Of a stretch of 36,331 nt of DNA, positions 23,480 to 31,367 are shown one piece after another. The notes beneath the pieces were generated by a model that was given only the letters and a program-made list of their open reading frames with translations, was not told the DNA's origin and did not search any database. Within the stretch, counting starts at the first letter, position 1. The number at the start of each line of letters is the position of its first letter. The position numbers were made by a program, and so were the translations under genes. The stretch lies in NCBI GenBank assembly GCA_947459195.1, contig CANHCS010000016.1, positions 1-36,331 on the forward strand. The letters are read 5' to 3'. The DNA is from Sphingobacteriaceae bacterium. GTDB lineage: Bacteria; Bacteroidota; Bacteroidia; Sphingobacteriales; Sphingobacteriaceae.

Positions 23480-24475
23480 ATGGAAACTGTTGTTAGCGGT
23501 ATTAGAAGTACCGGAAAGCTTCATCTTGGAAATTATTACGGTGCTGTACAAAACTTTGTACGCATGCAGCAGGAATACAACTGCTTTTTTTTCATTGCAG
23601 ATTATCATTCCTTAACCACCCACCCCACACCCGATAATTTACACGGGAATGTGAAGCAAGTATTGGTAGAATATTTAGCTGCTGGATTAGATCCGGAGAA
23701 AGCTACACTTTACATACAATCTGAAGTGCCCGAAGTAGCCGAATTATACCTTTTCCTTAATATGAATGCCTATTTGGGAGAATTAGAAAGAAGCACTTCT
23801 TTCAAAGATAAAGTTCGTTCGCAACCCGAAAATGTGAATGCTGGTCTGCTCACCTATCCTGTATTAATGGCGGCCGACATTCTGATTTACAAGGCCACAA
23901 AAGTGCCCGTAGGGAAAGATCAGGAACAACATTTAGAAATGGCTCGTACTTTCGGGAATCGCTTCAATCGGTTATATCAAAACGACTATTTCCCAGAGCC
24001 TTATGCTTTCAGTTATGCCAAGCAATTGGTCAAAATTCCTGGCTTAGACGGAAAAGGCAAAATGGGCAAGTCGGAAGGTGAAGCAAACGCGGTTTATTTA
24101 GCAGACGATGTAGAAACTATCCGCAAAAAAGTAATGCGGGCCGTTACCGATAGCGGTCCCAGCCAGGCAAATCAGGAAAAACCAGAAGTAATTCAAAATC
24201 TTTTCGATTTAATGAAAGTGGTTTCGAGCCCCGATACCTACACCCATTTTGACGAACTTTATAACAATTGCCAGATCCGTTACGGCGACTTCAAAAAACA
24301 ATTGGCAGAGGATATGATATTGGCCACTGCTCCCATCCGTGAAAGAATTCAAGAAATTGAAAGCGATACCGCCTACCTCAAAAAAGTAGCACAATTAGGC
24401 ACCGAAAAAGCAAGAGCAAGTGCAGCTAGAACTATTAAAGAAGTAAGAGAAATCATAGGGTTCAGGTCTTTATAG
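23480..24475 (+). CDS. trpS: Tryptophan--tRNA ligase
   Basis: Charges tRNA-Trp. The 331-residue class I synthetase begins METVVSGIRSTGKLHLGNYYG, with the HIGH-like motif as HLGN. It carries FFIADYHSLTT, VLMAADILIYKATKVPVGKDQEQHLEM and a KMSKS-loop equivalent GKMGKSEGE. The TrpRS C-terminal helical domain is complete. The start is fixed by homology and by the -7 element 6 nt upstream, which leaves almost no leader, so a leader-peptide attenuator like those of trp operons is not possible from this promoter. Confidence 0.97.
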   Translation: METVVSGIRSTGKLHLGNYYGAVQNFVRMQQEYNCFFFIADYHSLTTHPTPDNLHGNVKQVLVEYLAAGLDPEKATLYIQSEVPEVAELYLFLNMNAYLGELERSTSFKDKVRSQPENVNAGLLTYPVLMAADILIYKATKVPVGKDQEQHLEMARTFGNRFNRLYQNDYFPEPYAFSYAKQLVKIPGLDGKGKMGKSEGEANAVYLADDVETIRKKVMRAVTDSGPSQANQEKPEVIQNLFDLMKVVSSPDTYTHFDELYNNCQIRYGDFKKQLAEDMILATAPIRERIQEIESDTAYLKKVAQLGTEKARASAARTIKEVREIIGFRSL

Positions 24476-24576
24476 ACTTAGAATGATTGACTACTGATTT
24501 ATAATTGTTCTAACGAAGAATTTTATTAATTTCAACCTCCATAGTTAAAAACTCAAAATAATCTTCAAATTTAATC

Positions 24577-25191
24577 ATGCACATTGCCATCGTTGGAAAT
24601 ATAGGAGCTGGTAAAACAACCCTGACCGAGTTACTGTCTAAACATTTTGGTTGGGAAGCTCAATTTGAGGCCGTGGATAACAATCCGTACCTCGAGGACT
24701 TTTACAGCGATATGAAGCGTTGGAGTTTTAACTTACAGATCTATTTCCTGAATAGCCGTTTTCAGCAGATCATCGAGTTACAGAAGAGTCAGAAGAGCAT
24801 TGTTCAAGACAGAACCATTTATGAAGACGCCTATATTTTTGCCGAGAATTTGCATGACATGGGATTAATGAGTGGCAGAGACTACGAAAACTACAGGGCT
24901 ATCTTCGACAATATCACGTCTTTCATTAAAGCTCCAGATTTGTTGATTTACTTACAGGCTTCTGTTCCTACTTTAGTCAACAACATCCAACGCCGCGGTC
25001 GCGAATATGAAAGTGGCATCCGATTGGATTATTTGTCCAAATTAAATGAGAAATATAAAAACTGGATTGACGGTTATAAGGAAGGTAAACTATTAATTAT
25101 TGATAAAGATAACTTAGACTTTGCCAATAATCCGGAAGATTTGGGATTGATCATTCAACGTATTGAAAGAGAGATTCACGGTCTTTTTTAA
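24577..25191 (+). CDS. Deoxynucleoside kinase
   Basis: 204-residue P-loop kinase of the dNK/dGK-dAK family, phosphorylating salvaged deoxynucleosides. The N-terminal P-loop is IVGNIGAGKTTL (about 4-15). Next come EAVDNNPYLEDFY and a substrate-site helix MKRWSFNLQIYFLNSRF. The catalytic DRTIYED (family E/DRS-type motif) and the LID RRGREYESGI with arginines follow. Substrate preference (dA, dG or dC) cannot be read from the sequence. It lies 101 nt after trpS; the gap holds no clear promoter or terminator. kdsB follows after 28 nt, so the two may form an operon. Confidence 0.93.
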   Translation: MHIAIVGNIGAGKTTLTELLSKHFGWEAQFEAVDNNPYLEDFYSDMKRWSFNLQIYFLNSRFQQIIELQKSQKSIVQDRTIYEDAYIFAENLHDMGLMSGRDYENYRAIFDNITSFIKAPDLLIYLQASVPTLVNNIQRRGREYESGIRLDYLSKLNEKYKNWIDGYKEGKLLIIDKDNLDFANNPEDLGLIIQRIEREIHGLF

Positions 25192-25219
25192 AAAATTAAT
25201 CTAAAACCCCACCCTCACC

Positions 25220-25966
25220 ATGAAAATTTTAGGGGTTATTCCTGCTCGATATGCTTCCACCCGGTTTCCGGGTAAACCGCTTGCTGATATTTTCGGCAAA
25301 AGCATGATTCAACGTGTTTACGAACAAGCAAGTAAATCACACACCCTGAGCCAGGTGGTGGTAGCAAGCGACGATGAACGAATTCTGGAGCATGTTTCCA
25401 GTTTTGGAGGAAAGGCGGTCATGACGAGCGCTGCTCACCGAAGCGGAACCGATCGTTGTGCAGAGGTGATGTTACAATTTTCCGATTTTGAGGCCTGCAT
25501 CAACATACAAGGAGATGAACCCTTGATCGATCCTAAACAAATCGACCTGTTGGGCGGAAAGATCTCAGAAAATGAAGTAGAATTAGCTACACTAATCAAA
25601 AAGATCAGCACGGAAGAAGAATTATTCAATCAGAATATCCCCAAGGTCGTTTGTAATAACAGAGGTGAAGCGATTTATTTTAGCAGAGAGACCATCCCAC
25701 ATTTGAGAGGAATTCCTCCATCAGACTGGCTGGAACACCATACTTTTTATAAGCACATTGGCATTTACGCTTATCGTAGCCAAACTTTACGAAACATCAC
25801 CCAATTGCCGGTTTCCGATCTTGAAAAGGCAGAAAGTTTAGAACAGCTTCGCTGGATAGAGAACGGCTTAAAGATCCACACCTTAGTCACCGAACTGGAA
25901 ACACTGGCAGTAGATACACCAGAAGATTTGGAAATCTTGATTAAAAAGCTGTCTGCTGGGAATTAA
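25220..25966 (+). CDS. kdsB: 3-deoxy-manno-octulosonate cytidylyltransferase
   Basis: Activates KDO as CMP-KDO for transfer to lipid A. The 248 residues begin MKILGVIPARYASTRFPGKPL, the nucleotide-binding signature, followed by VVVASDDERI, HRSGTDRCAEV, INIQGDEPLIDP, YFSRETIP, YKHIGIYAYR and the C-terminal VDTPEDLEI. All are standard KdsB. The gene is some 7-10 kb from kdsD and kdsA. Its stop overlaps by 4 bp that of the small convergent membrane protein. Confidence 0.97.
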   Translation: MKILGVIPARYASTRFPGKPLADIFGKSMIQRVYEQASKSHTLSQVVVASDDERILEHVSSFGGKAVMTSAAHRSGTDRCAEVMLQFSDFEACINIQGDEPLIDPKQIDLLGGKISENEVELATLIKKISTEEELFNQNIPKVVCNNRGEAIYFSRETIPHLRGIPPSDWLEHHTFYKHIGIYAYRSQTLRNITQLPVSDLEKAESLEQLRWIENGLKIHTLVTELETLAVDTPEDLEILIKKLSAGN

Positions 25967-26280
25967 ATGATCAGAATCAGCACCAAAATAATGATGATAA
26001 TGGCTGCAACAGACAAATAAACACCGCCTGAAGTAAAGCCTTTCATCTCCTTTCTCATCTGCTGAATTTCTTTTCTGAGTGCTTTACGCTCCTGTGAACT
26101 GAGTTTCGACTTATCCATTGACTTGATCTCCAGAATTCGCGATTCTATTTGCTGTATGCGATCCTTCTCGTAGGTCGAAACGGCAGACCTATCACCAACA
26201 AATTTTTCATTCTCAAGCGCAAATGCAGCAGAAAAATTAACTAAAATCAATAATAAAAGAAGATAAAATGACTTTTTCAT
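25963..26280 (-). CDS. Small secreted/membrane protein with C-terminal TM helix
   Basis: 105 residues, function unknown. The start is ATG 26278-26280 (MKKSFYLLLLLILVNFSAAF, a signal peptide ending near ALE). A charged coiled-coil-like helix follows (RIQQIESRILEIKSMDKSKL and QERKALRKEIQQMRKEMKG, about 45-82), then GGVYLSVAAIIIIILVLILII, a membrane helix reaching the last residue. The frame is open further upstream into the rhlE 3' end, but that extension overlaps rhlE and lacks the signal peptide start. Similar short proteins with a KALRKE repeat and terminal helix occur in Bacteroidota (recalled, not checked). It may be cotranscribed with rhlE (61-nt gap). Confidence 0.75.
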   Translation of the reverse strand: MKKSFYLLLLLILVNFSAAFALENEKFVGDRSAVSTYEKDRIQQIESRILEIKSMDKSKLSSQERKALRKEIQQMRKEMKGFTSGGVYLSVAAIIIIILVLILII

Positions 26281-26341
26281 TGTGAACGTTTTAGGTTTTA
26301 AACTATTAAACGCTCCACAATGAAATTTATTTTGATTGAAA

Positions 26342-27568
26342 TCAAGATTTAGAAGACCGAGCAGGACCCGATTTCTTCTTTCTCCAATTGTTATTCCTAT
26401 GATTGTGGTGAACCTTCTTTTCAGGCTGGTACAGAGGCCCCTCACCCAGTTCCTCCGGGAGATTGATTTTCTGAATCTCTTTACCGATTAAATTTTCGAT
26501 GGTAAAAAATCGGCGCTGATCACGTTCATTCACAAAAGTGATAGCCGTTCCGGTAGTTGCTGCCCTTGCAGTACGACCAATGCGGTGTATATAATCTTCT
26601 GGATCGGGCGGCACATCGTAATTGAGTACCAACTCGATTCCTTCTACATCAATTCCTCTCGATAACACATCAGTACCTATTAAAAAAGGCAATTGACGAG
26701 CCCTGAATGCATTCAATAAACTTTCTCTTTCATCTTGATCTAAATCAGAATGAAAAGCTTTGGCTACAATTCCGGTCTTTCTCAAAGCCCTGTCGAGTTC
26801 TTTCACCTTATCTTTAGTAGAAGAAAAAATGATGCCGCTCTGGTAAGTTTTATCTTTTAATAAACTGGTAATAAGCGGCAGCTTTTGATGATCGTGTGTG
26901 AGATAAGCTTGTTGTGTAATCCCTTCCGCTGGTTTAGAGATGGCAATATTGACCTGCACCGGATTTTGTAAAATGGCATTGGCCAACGAACGGATCTTTG
27001 GCGGAAAGGTTGCCGAGAACAAGAGTGTTTGTCGTTGCTTAGGCAAGTAAGAAATGATCCGCATGATATCGTCGCTGAAACCCATGTCGAGCATGCGGTC
27101 GGCCTCGTCTAATACCAAGTGTTGCAAATGATCCAGATTAATCGCTCCGGAACTTAAATGAGCAATTAAACGCCCAGGCGTAGCAATTACAATGTCAACC
27201 CCTTCTCTCAAAGCTCTTTTCTGCGTTTCGTAGATGGCACCATCTCCCCCGCCGTAAACAGCAATTGAGCTGATTCCTGTAAAATAAGCCAAACCTTCAA
27301 CCTGTTGATCTATTTGCTGGGCAAGCTCCCTGGTTGGAGCCAAAATGAGCGTATTGATGTATTTTTTATCGGTTTGCGCAATTTGATGTAAAATTGGCAA
27401 TAAATAAGAAGCGGTTTTGCCGGTGCCGGTTTGTGCACAGGCAATTAAATCATTCTTCTGTAATATAAGTGGAATAGATTCCTTCTGAATGGGTGTTGGG
27501 GTTTTGTACCCCATGCTCAATAATCCCTCTTCTAAATCAGGATGAAAATTAAAATCGCTAAAAGTCAA
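26342..27568 (-). CDS. rhlE: DEAD-box RNA helicase, RhlE subgroup, TTG start
   Basis: 408-residue ATP-dependent RNA helicase. The Q motif is FNFHPDLEEGLL ... GYKTPTPIQ (about 6-28). Then come AQTGTGKT (motif I), PTRELAQQ, TPGRL, VLDEADRM (DEAD, II), FSATF (SAT, III), IGTDVLSRGIDVEG and HRIGRTAR (VI). The tail is short and basic (HHNHRNNNWRKKKSG). The start must lie upstream of the Q motif. The only possibility in frame before the TAA four codons upstream is TTG at 27566-27568, as the first ATG is codon 19 and would cut into the Q motif. A -7 TATCTTTG lies 22 nt upstream. It probably acts in ribosome assembly or cold adaptation. Confidence 0.95.
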   Translation of the reverse strand: MTFSDFNFHPDLEEGLLSMGYKTPTPIQKESIPLILQKNDLIACAQTGTGKTASYLLPILHQIAQTDKKYINTLILAPTRELAQQIDQQVEGLAYFTGISSIAVYGGGDGAIYETQKRALREGVDIVIATPGRLIAHLSSGAINLDHLQHLVLDEADRMLDMGFSDDIMRIISYLPKQRQTLLFSATFPPKIRSLANAILQNPVQVNIAISKPAEGITQQAYLTHDHQKLPLITSLLKDKTYQSGIIFSSTKDKVKELDRALRKTGIVAKAFHSDLDQDERESLLNAFRARQLPFLIGTDVLSRGIDVEGIELVLNYDVPPDPEDYIHRIGRTARAATTGTAITFVNERDQRRFFTIENLIGKEIQKINLPEELGEGPLYQPEKKVHHNHRNNNWRKKKSGPARSSKS

Positions 27569-27590
27569 TTTGTTTGTTTAAAAAATTTTT

Positions 27591-27598
27591 CAAAGATA
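27591..27598 (-). promoter_or_regulatory. Putative -7 element of rhlE (TATCTTTG)
   Basis: Exact TAnnTTTG match on the minus strand, 22 nt before the TTG start codon. No -33 TTTG at the usual distance. Confidence 0.5.
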
Positions 27599-27607
27599 CG
27601 GCTTAAA

Positions 27608-27712
27608 TGTGAGTACTGAGAATTGATTAGTGGGACAATTATAACAATGGAAATAGCCCTGTTGGGTTTAGAAATCTAATGAAAAGAATACTCCCAACTC
27701 CATACTCATGAC
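27608..27712. repeat. Degenerate GAG-spaced inverted repeat in the rhlE/pyrG gap
   Basis: The plus strand has TGTGAGTACTGAGAATTG (27608-27625). The minus strand of 27687-27712 reads GTCATGAGTATGGAGTTGGG and onward, a related purine-rich GAG-spaced string facing it about 60 nt away. The pattern resembles the lepA-folD palindrome and looks like a worn intergenic repeat. The rest of this 284-bp gap holds the rhlE and pyrG promoters and a single consensus DnaA box. Confidence 0.35.
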
Positions 27713-27728
27713 TGTGAACCAATTTCCT

Positions 27729-27737
27729 TTATCCACA
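27729..27737 (+). promoter_or_regulatory. Single consensus DnaA box (TTATCCACA)
   Basis: A perfect match to the R1-type DnaA box, 45 nt before the pyrG -7 element. About 0.3 such matches are expected by chance over both strands of a window this size, so it carries little weight alone. Confidence 0.3.
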
Positions 27738-27781
27738 AAGTCAAATTTCTCAACAAATAGAAACGAAAACCAAAAAATAAC

Positions 27782-27789
27782 TACCTTTG
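27782..27789 (+). promoter_or_regulatory. Putative -7 element of pyrG (TACCTTTG)
   Basis: Exact TAnnTTTG match, 63 nt before the pyrG ATG at 27853, predicting a leader of about 55-60 nt. No -33 TTTG is seen. Confidence 0.45.
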
Positions 27790-27852
27790 AATCCCGTACA
27801 AAAGGAATCAATTTAGCATTTTTTGAAGCTAAAAATTCCATCAAACCACATC

Positions 27853-29463
27853 ATGACTAAATACATTTTTGTTACGGGAGGCGTTACATCGTCATTAGGA
27901 AAAGGCATTATTTCTGCTTCATTAGCTAAACTTTTACAGGCCAGAGGTTACCGGGTAACGATCCAAAAATTCGATCCTTATATCAATATTGATCCGGGAA
28001 CGCTCAACCCGTACGAGCATGGAGAATGCTATGTAACGGAAGATGGAGCCGAAACCGACTTGGATTTGGGTCATTATGAGAGATTCCTCAACGTACCTAC
28101 GTCTCAAGCTAACAACATCACCACCGGACGTATCTACCAAAATGTAATTAACAAAGAACGTGAAGGTGCTTATCTAGGCAAAACCGTGCAAGTGGTTCCG
28201 CACATCACCGATGAGATCAAGAGGAATATGAAAATCCTAGGTGAGAGCGGCAATTTCGACATCGTGATTACGGAATTGGGTGGCACCGTAGGAGATATTG
28301 AATCACTACCTTATGTAGAAGCAGTAAGACAATTGCGTTGGGAATTGGGACAAAACAACAGTTTGGTGATTCATTTAACACTGGTTCCTTACTTAGCAGC
28401 TGCTGGCGAATTAAAAACGAAGCCTACACAACACTCTGTTAAACTATTATTGGAGTATGGTGTACAACCAGATATCTTAGTTTGCCGTACAGAGCATCAC
28501 CTCTCGGCTGAAATCCGGAAAAAAGTTGCACTGTTCTGTAATGTGGAAAGAAATGCGGTGATCGAATCAATTGATGCCAGCACCATTTACGATGTGCCAT
28601 TATTGATGCGTAAAGAGAACCTGGATGGTATAGTTTTAAAAAAATTAAAACTGGCCAGCAAAGGAGAGCCAGATTTAGAAAGCTGGAAAGATTTCTTAGG
28701 CCGACTTAAAAATCCAACCGCAGAAGTAAAGATTGGATTAGTTGGTAAATATGTTGAACTTCCTGATGCTTATAAATCGATTAATGAGGCATTTATCCAC
28801 GCCGGTGCAAAAAATGAGTGCAAGGTGAGGGTAAAGTGCATTCATTCTGAGAGTATTACAGCCGAAAATGTAAATGAAAAGTTAGCCGGATTAGATGGGG
28901 TGCTGGTTGCTCCAGGATTTGGTAGCCGAGGTATTGAAGGTAAGATTGAAGCAATTAAATACATCAGAGAAAATCAAATCCCATTTTTCGGTATTTGTTT
29001 GGGGATGCAATGTTCCGTAATTGAGTTTGGAAGAAACGTTTTGGGATTGAAAGACGCCCACAGCACCGAAATGAACCCAGATACCAAAAATGCGGTGATC
29101 TCCATGATGGAGGAACAGAAAAAAATCAAGAACAAGGGTGGTACCATGCGTTTGGGATCTTATGCATGCGATATTAAAAAAGGAACCAAAGCCGCAAGCA
29201 TTTATGGTAAAACAAAAATTGCCGAGCGCCACCGTCACCGTTACGAATTCAATAATGCCTTTTTAAACCAATATGAAAAGGCAGGCATGATTGCTTCAGG
29301 GATCAATCCTGAAAATAATTTGGTAGAGATTGTAGAACTGAAAGATCACCCCTATTTTGTGGCAGTTCAGTTCCATCCCGAATTAAAATCAACAGTGGCT
29401 AATCCTCATCCGCTTTTTGTTAACTTTGTCGCCGCAGCTTTGGCCCATAGTCATAAAAAATAG
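27853..29463 (+). CDS. pyrG: CTP synthase
   Basis: Makes CTP from UTP and glutamine. The 536 residues contain the synthetase domain ([17 protein letters not shown] at the N-terminus, [31 protein letters not shown]) and a C-terminal class I glutamine amidotransferase domain with the nucleophile in FFGICLGMQ. The closing His-Glu sit in [10 protein letters not shown] start at ATG 27853 ([10 protein letters not shown]); a TTG ten codons earlier (27823) adds unconserved residues. yidC follows after 26 nt, a pairing seen in many Bacteroidota. Confidence 0.98.
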   Translation: MTKYIFVTGGVTSSLGKGIISASLAKLLQARGYRVTIQKFDPYINIDPGTLNPYEHGECYVTEDGAETDLDLGHYERFLNVPTSQANNITTGRIYQNVINKEREGAYLGKTVQVVPHITDEIKRNMKILGESGNFDIVITELGGTVGDIESLPYVEAVRQLRWELGQNNSLVIHLTLVPYLAAAGELKTKPTQHSVKLLLEYGVQPDILVCRTEHHLSAEIRKKVALFCNVERNAVIESIDASTIYDVPLLMRKENLDGIVLKKLKLASKGEPDLESWKDFLGRLKNPTAEVKIGLVGKYVELPDAYKSINEAFIHAGAKNECKVRVKCIHSESITAENVNEKLAGLDGVLVAPGFGSRGIEGKIEAIKYIRENQIPFFGICLGMQCSVIEFGRNVLGLKDAHSTEMNPDTKNAVISMMEEQKKIKNKGGTMRLGSYACDIKKGTKAASIYGKTKIAERHRHRYEFNNAFLNQYEKAGMIASGINPENNLVEIVELKDHPYFVAVQFHPELKSTVANPHPLFVNFVAAALAHSHKK

Positions 29464-29489
29464 CCTAAGCCCATTCGAAATATTTAAAC

Positions 29490-31307
29490 ATGGATAGAAA
29501 TACATTTTGGGGTCTGTTCTTGATCCTGGTGATTTTGGTAGGTTCCACCTTTTTGATGAAACCTTCTGAAGAAGAGATAAAAAGAGAAAAACTGGTTCAA
29601 GATTCGATCGCAAGATTGAATTCGCAACCCGCCAAAAAAGCTGCCGGAACTGCAGCCATCAAAACTGTTCAAAAAGCCCCGGATACAACATTAGTAAAGG
29701 GCCCATTTGGAAAAGCTTTCCAAGGAACGGAACAAGAAATTGTCCTTGAAAATGAACTCATTAGAATTTTAATTAATAACAAGGGTGCTAAAGTAAGCTC
29801 TGTAGAATTGAAAGGGTTCAAAACTTCTGATGGCAAACCGCTTATCATGTTTTCGGGCGAACAAAATCAGTTTGGATTGATGTTCAGCACGGCAGGTACA
29901 AAAATCAATACCAACGATTTATATTTCGAAACAATTGCCTCTTCTGGTCAACAATCTCTTACCCTCAGACTGGCCTACGATGAAAACCGTTTCATCGACT
30001 ATGTTTATCAATTAGATAAAAATTCTTATCAATTGGGTTTACAAATCAAAACCCAAGGCTTGGAGGGTATCTTACCGACTAACCAGCAGCAACTTAGCCT
30101 CAACTGGCAAACCACGCTGAATCAAAAAGAAAAAGATTTAGCCAGCGAACAGCGTTATTCAACTACCTATTTCCAACCCATTGGTGAGGATGTGGATTAT
30201 TTGAGCGTAAGCGAAGATGACGAAGAAGAGTATACCGATGGCAAAATCCAATGGGTTGCATTTAAGCAACATTTCTTCTCCAATGCTTTAATCGCGAAAA
30301 ATGGATTTGAGAAAGCGAAACTTTCTGTAAAAACGCAAGCACAACTAGGAATTGTAAAATCATACAGTGCCCAGTTAGAATTACCGATTAATAAAGGGCA
30401 GAATAATGAATATCCACTTGCCTTCTATTTCGGGCCAAATAAATTCCAAACGCTGCAAGCTCAAGGCTACGACCTGGAACGCTTAGTTGATTTGGGTTGG
30501 GGTCCGCTCAAATACATCAACAGATATGTGGTGATTCCTGTTTTTGATTTCCTATCCGGATTCAACTGGAGCTATGGATTGATCATTTTGGTATTGACCA
30601 TCTTATTAAAAGTGGTTTTATTCCCATTAACCTATAAATCTTATTTATCGATGGCCAAAATGAGAATTTTGAAGCCAGAAATGGACGAGATCAAAGCCAA
30701 AGTAGGAGAAGATAATCCAACCCTTTTACAACAAGAATACCTCAAACTATACAAAAAAGCCGGAGTGAATCCATTGGGTGGTTGTTTACCGATGATCTTA
30801 CAATTACCCATCATCATGGCATTCTTCTTCTTCTTCCCTAACCTGTTCGATTTGCGTCAGCAGAGTTTCTTGTGGATGGATGATTTGTCGACCTATGATG
30901 CCTTTTTTAAATTCGGATTCAACATTCCATTTTTAGGCAGCCACATCAGTTTGATGTGCGTATTGATGACCGCTTCTACCCTGATCTATACCTATTTCAA
31001 TAACCAGATCAGCGGTGCTACCGGGCAAATGAAATACATTGGTTACATCATGCCAATTATTTTCTTCGGGGTATTGAACAGTTACCCAACCGGCTTGAAC
31101 TACTATTATTTCCTGGCCAACTTATTAACTTTTGGTCAGCAGTTCATGATTCGTCAATTTGTAGACGACGAGAAAATTCATGCTAAAATTCAGGAGAACA
31201 AGAAAAAACCTGAATCAGAAAAGAAAAAATCAAAATTCCAGCAACGCATGGAAGATTACATGCGTCAGGCACAACAGCAACAAAAAGCCAAGTCTGGTAA
31301 AAAATAA
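29490..31307 (+). CDS. yidC: Membrane protein insertase YidC
   Basis: Inserts and folds inner-membrane proteins, alone or with SecYEG. The 605-residue protein has an N-terminal TM helix (NTFWGLFLILVILVGSTFLM, 4-23), a large periplasmic beta domain (about 60-345) and the conserved insertase domain. That domain has YGLIILVLTILLKVVLFPLTYKSY, the cytosolic loop LKPEMDEIKAKVGEDNPTLLQQEYLKLYKKAGVNPLGGC, and further TM helices to about 560. A Lys-rich C-terminal tail (KKPESEKKKSKFQQRM ... KSGKK) may contact ribosomes. It forms an operon with pyrG and is followed by a strong terminator. Confidence 0.97.
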   Translation: MDRNTFWGLFLILVILVGSTFLMKPSEEEIKREKLVQDSIARLNSQPAKKAAGTAAIKTVQKAPDTTLVKGPFGKAFQGTEQEIVLENELIRILINNKGAKVSSVELKGFKTSDGKPLIMFSGEQNQFGLMFSTAGTKINTNDLYFETIASSGQQSLTLRLAYDENRFIDYVYQLDKNSYQLGLQIKTQGLEGILPTNQQQLSLNWQTTLNQKEKDLASEQRYSTTYFQPIGEDVDYLSVSEDDEEEYTDGKIQWVAFKQHFFSNALIAKNGFEKAKLSVKTQAQLGIVKSYSAQLELPINKGQNNEYPLAFYFGPNKFQTLQAQGYDLERLVDLGWGPLKYINRYVVIPVFDFLSGFNWSYGLIILVLTILLKVVLFPLTYKSYLSMAKMRILKPEMDEIKAKVGEDNPTLLQQEYLKLYKKAGVNPLGGCLPMILQLPIIMAFFFFFPNLFDLRQQSFLWMDDLSTYDAFFKFGFNIPFLGSHISLMCVLMTASTLIYTYFNNQISGATGQMKYIGYIMPIIFFGVLNSYPTGLNYYYFLANLLTFGQQFMIRQFVDDEKIHAKIQENKKKPESEKKKSKFQQRMEDYMRQAQQQQKAKSGKK

Positions 31308-31310
31308 TCC

Positions 31311-31341
31311 ACAAAAGCCTCCAAAAAATGGAGGCTTTTGT
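31311..31341 (+). terminator. Rho-independent terminator of pyrG-yidC
   Basis: 13-bp stem ACAAAAGCCTCCA / TGGAGGCTTTTGT around an A5 loop, 4 nt after the yidC stop and followed by ATTTTAG. Confidence 0.88.
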
Positions 31342-31367
31342 ATTTTAGTTCCACCTTAAATCAATTC

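Noticed and set aside
26281-26445. 55-residue extension of the small membrane protein
   Set aside because: It overlaps the 3' end of rhlE on the same strand, and the signal peptide begins at the internal Met.
27729-27737. Replication origin at the rhlE/pyrG gap
   Set aside because: Only one consensus DnaA box, no cluster and no clear unwinding element; one match by chance is plausible.
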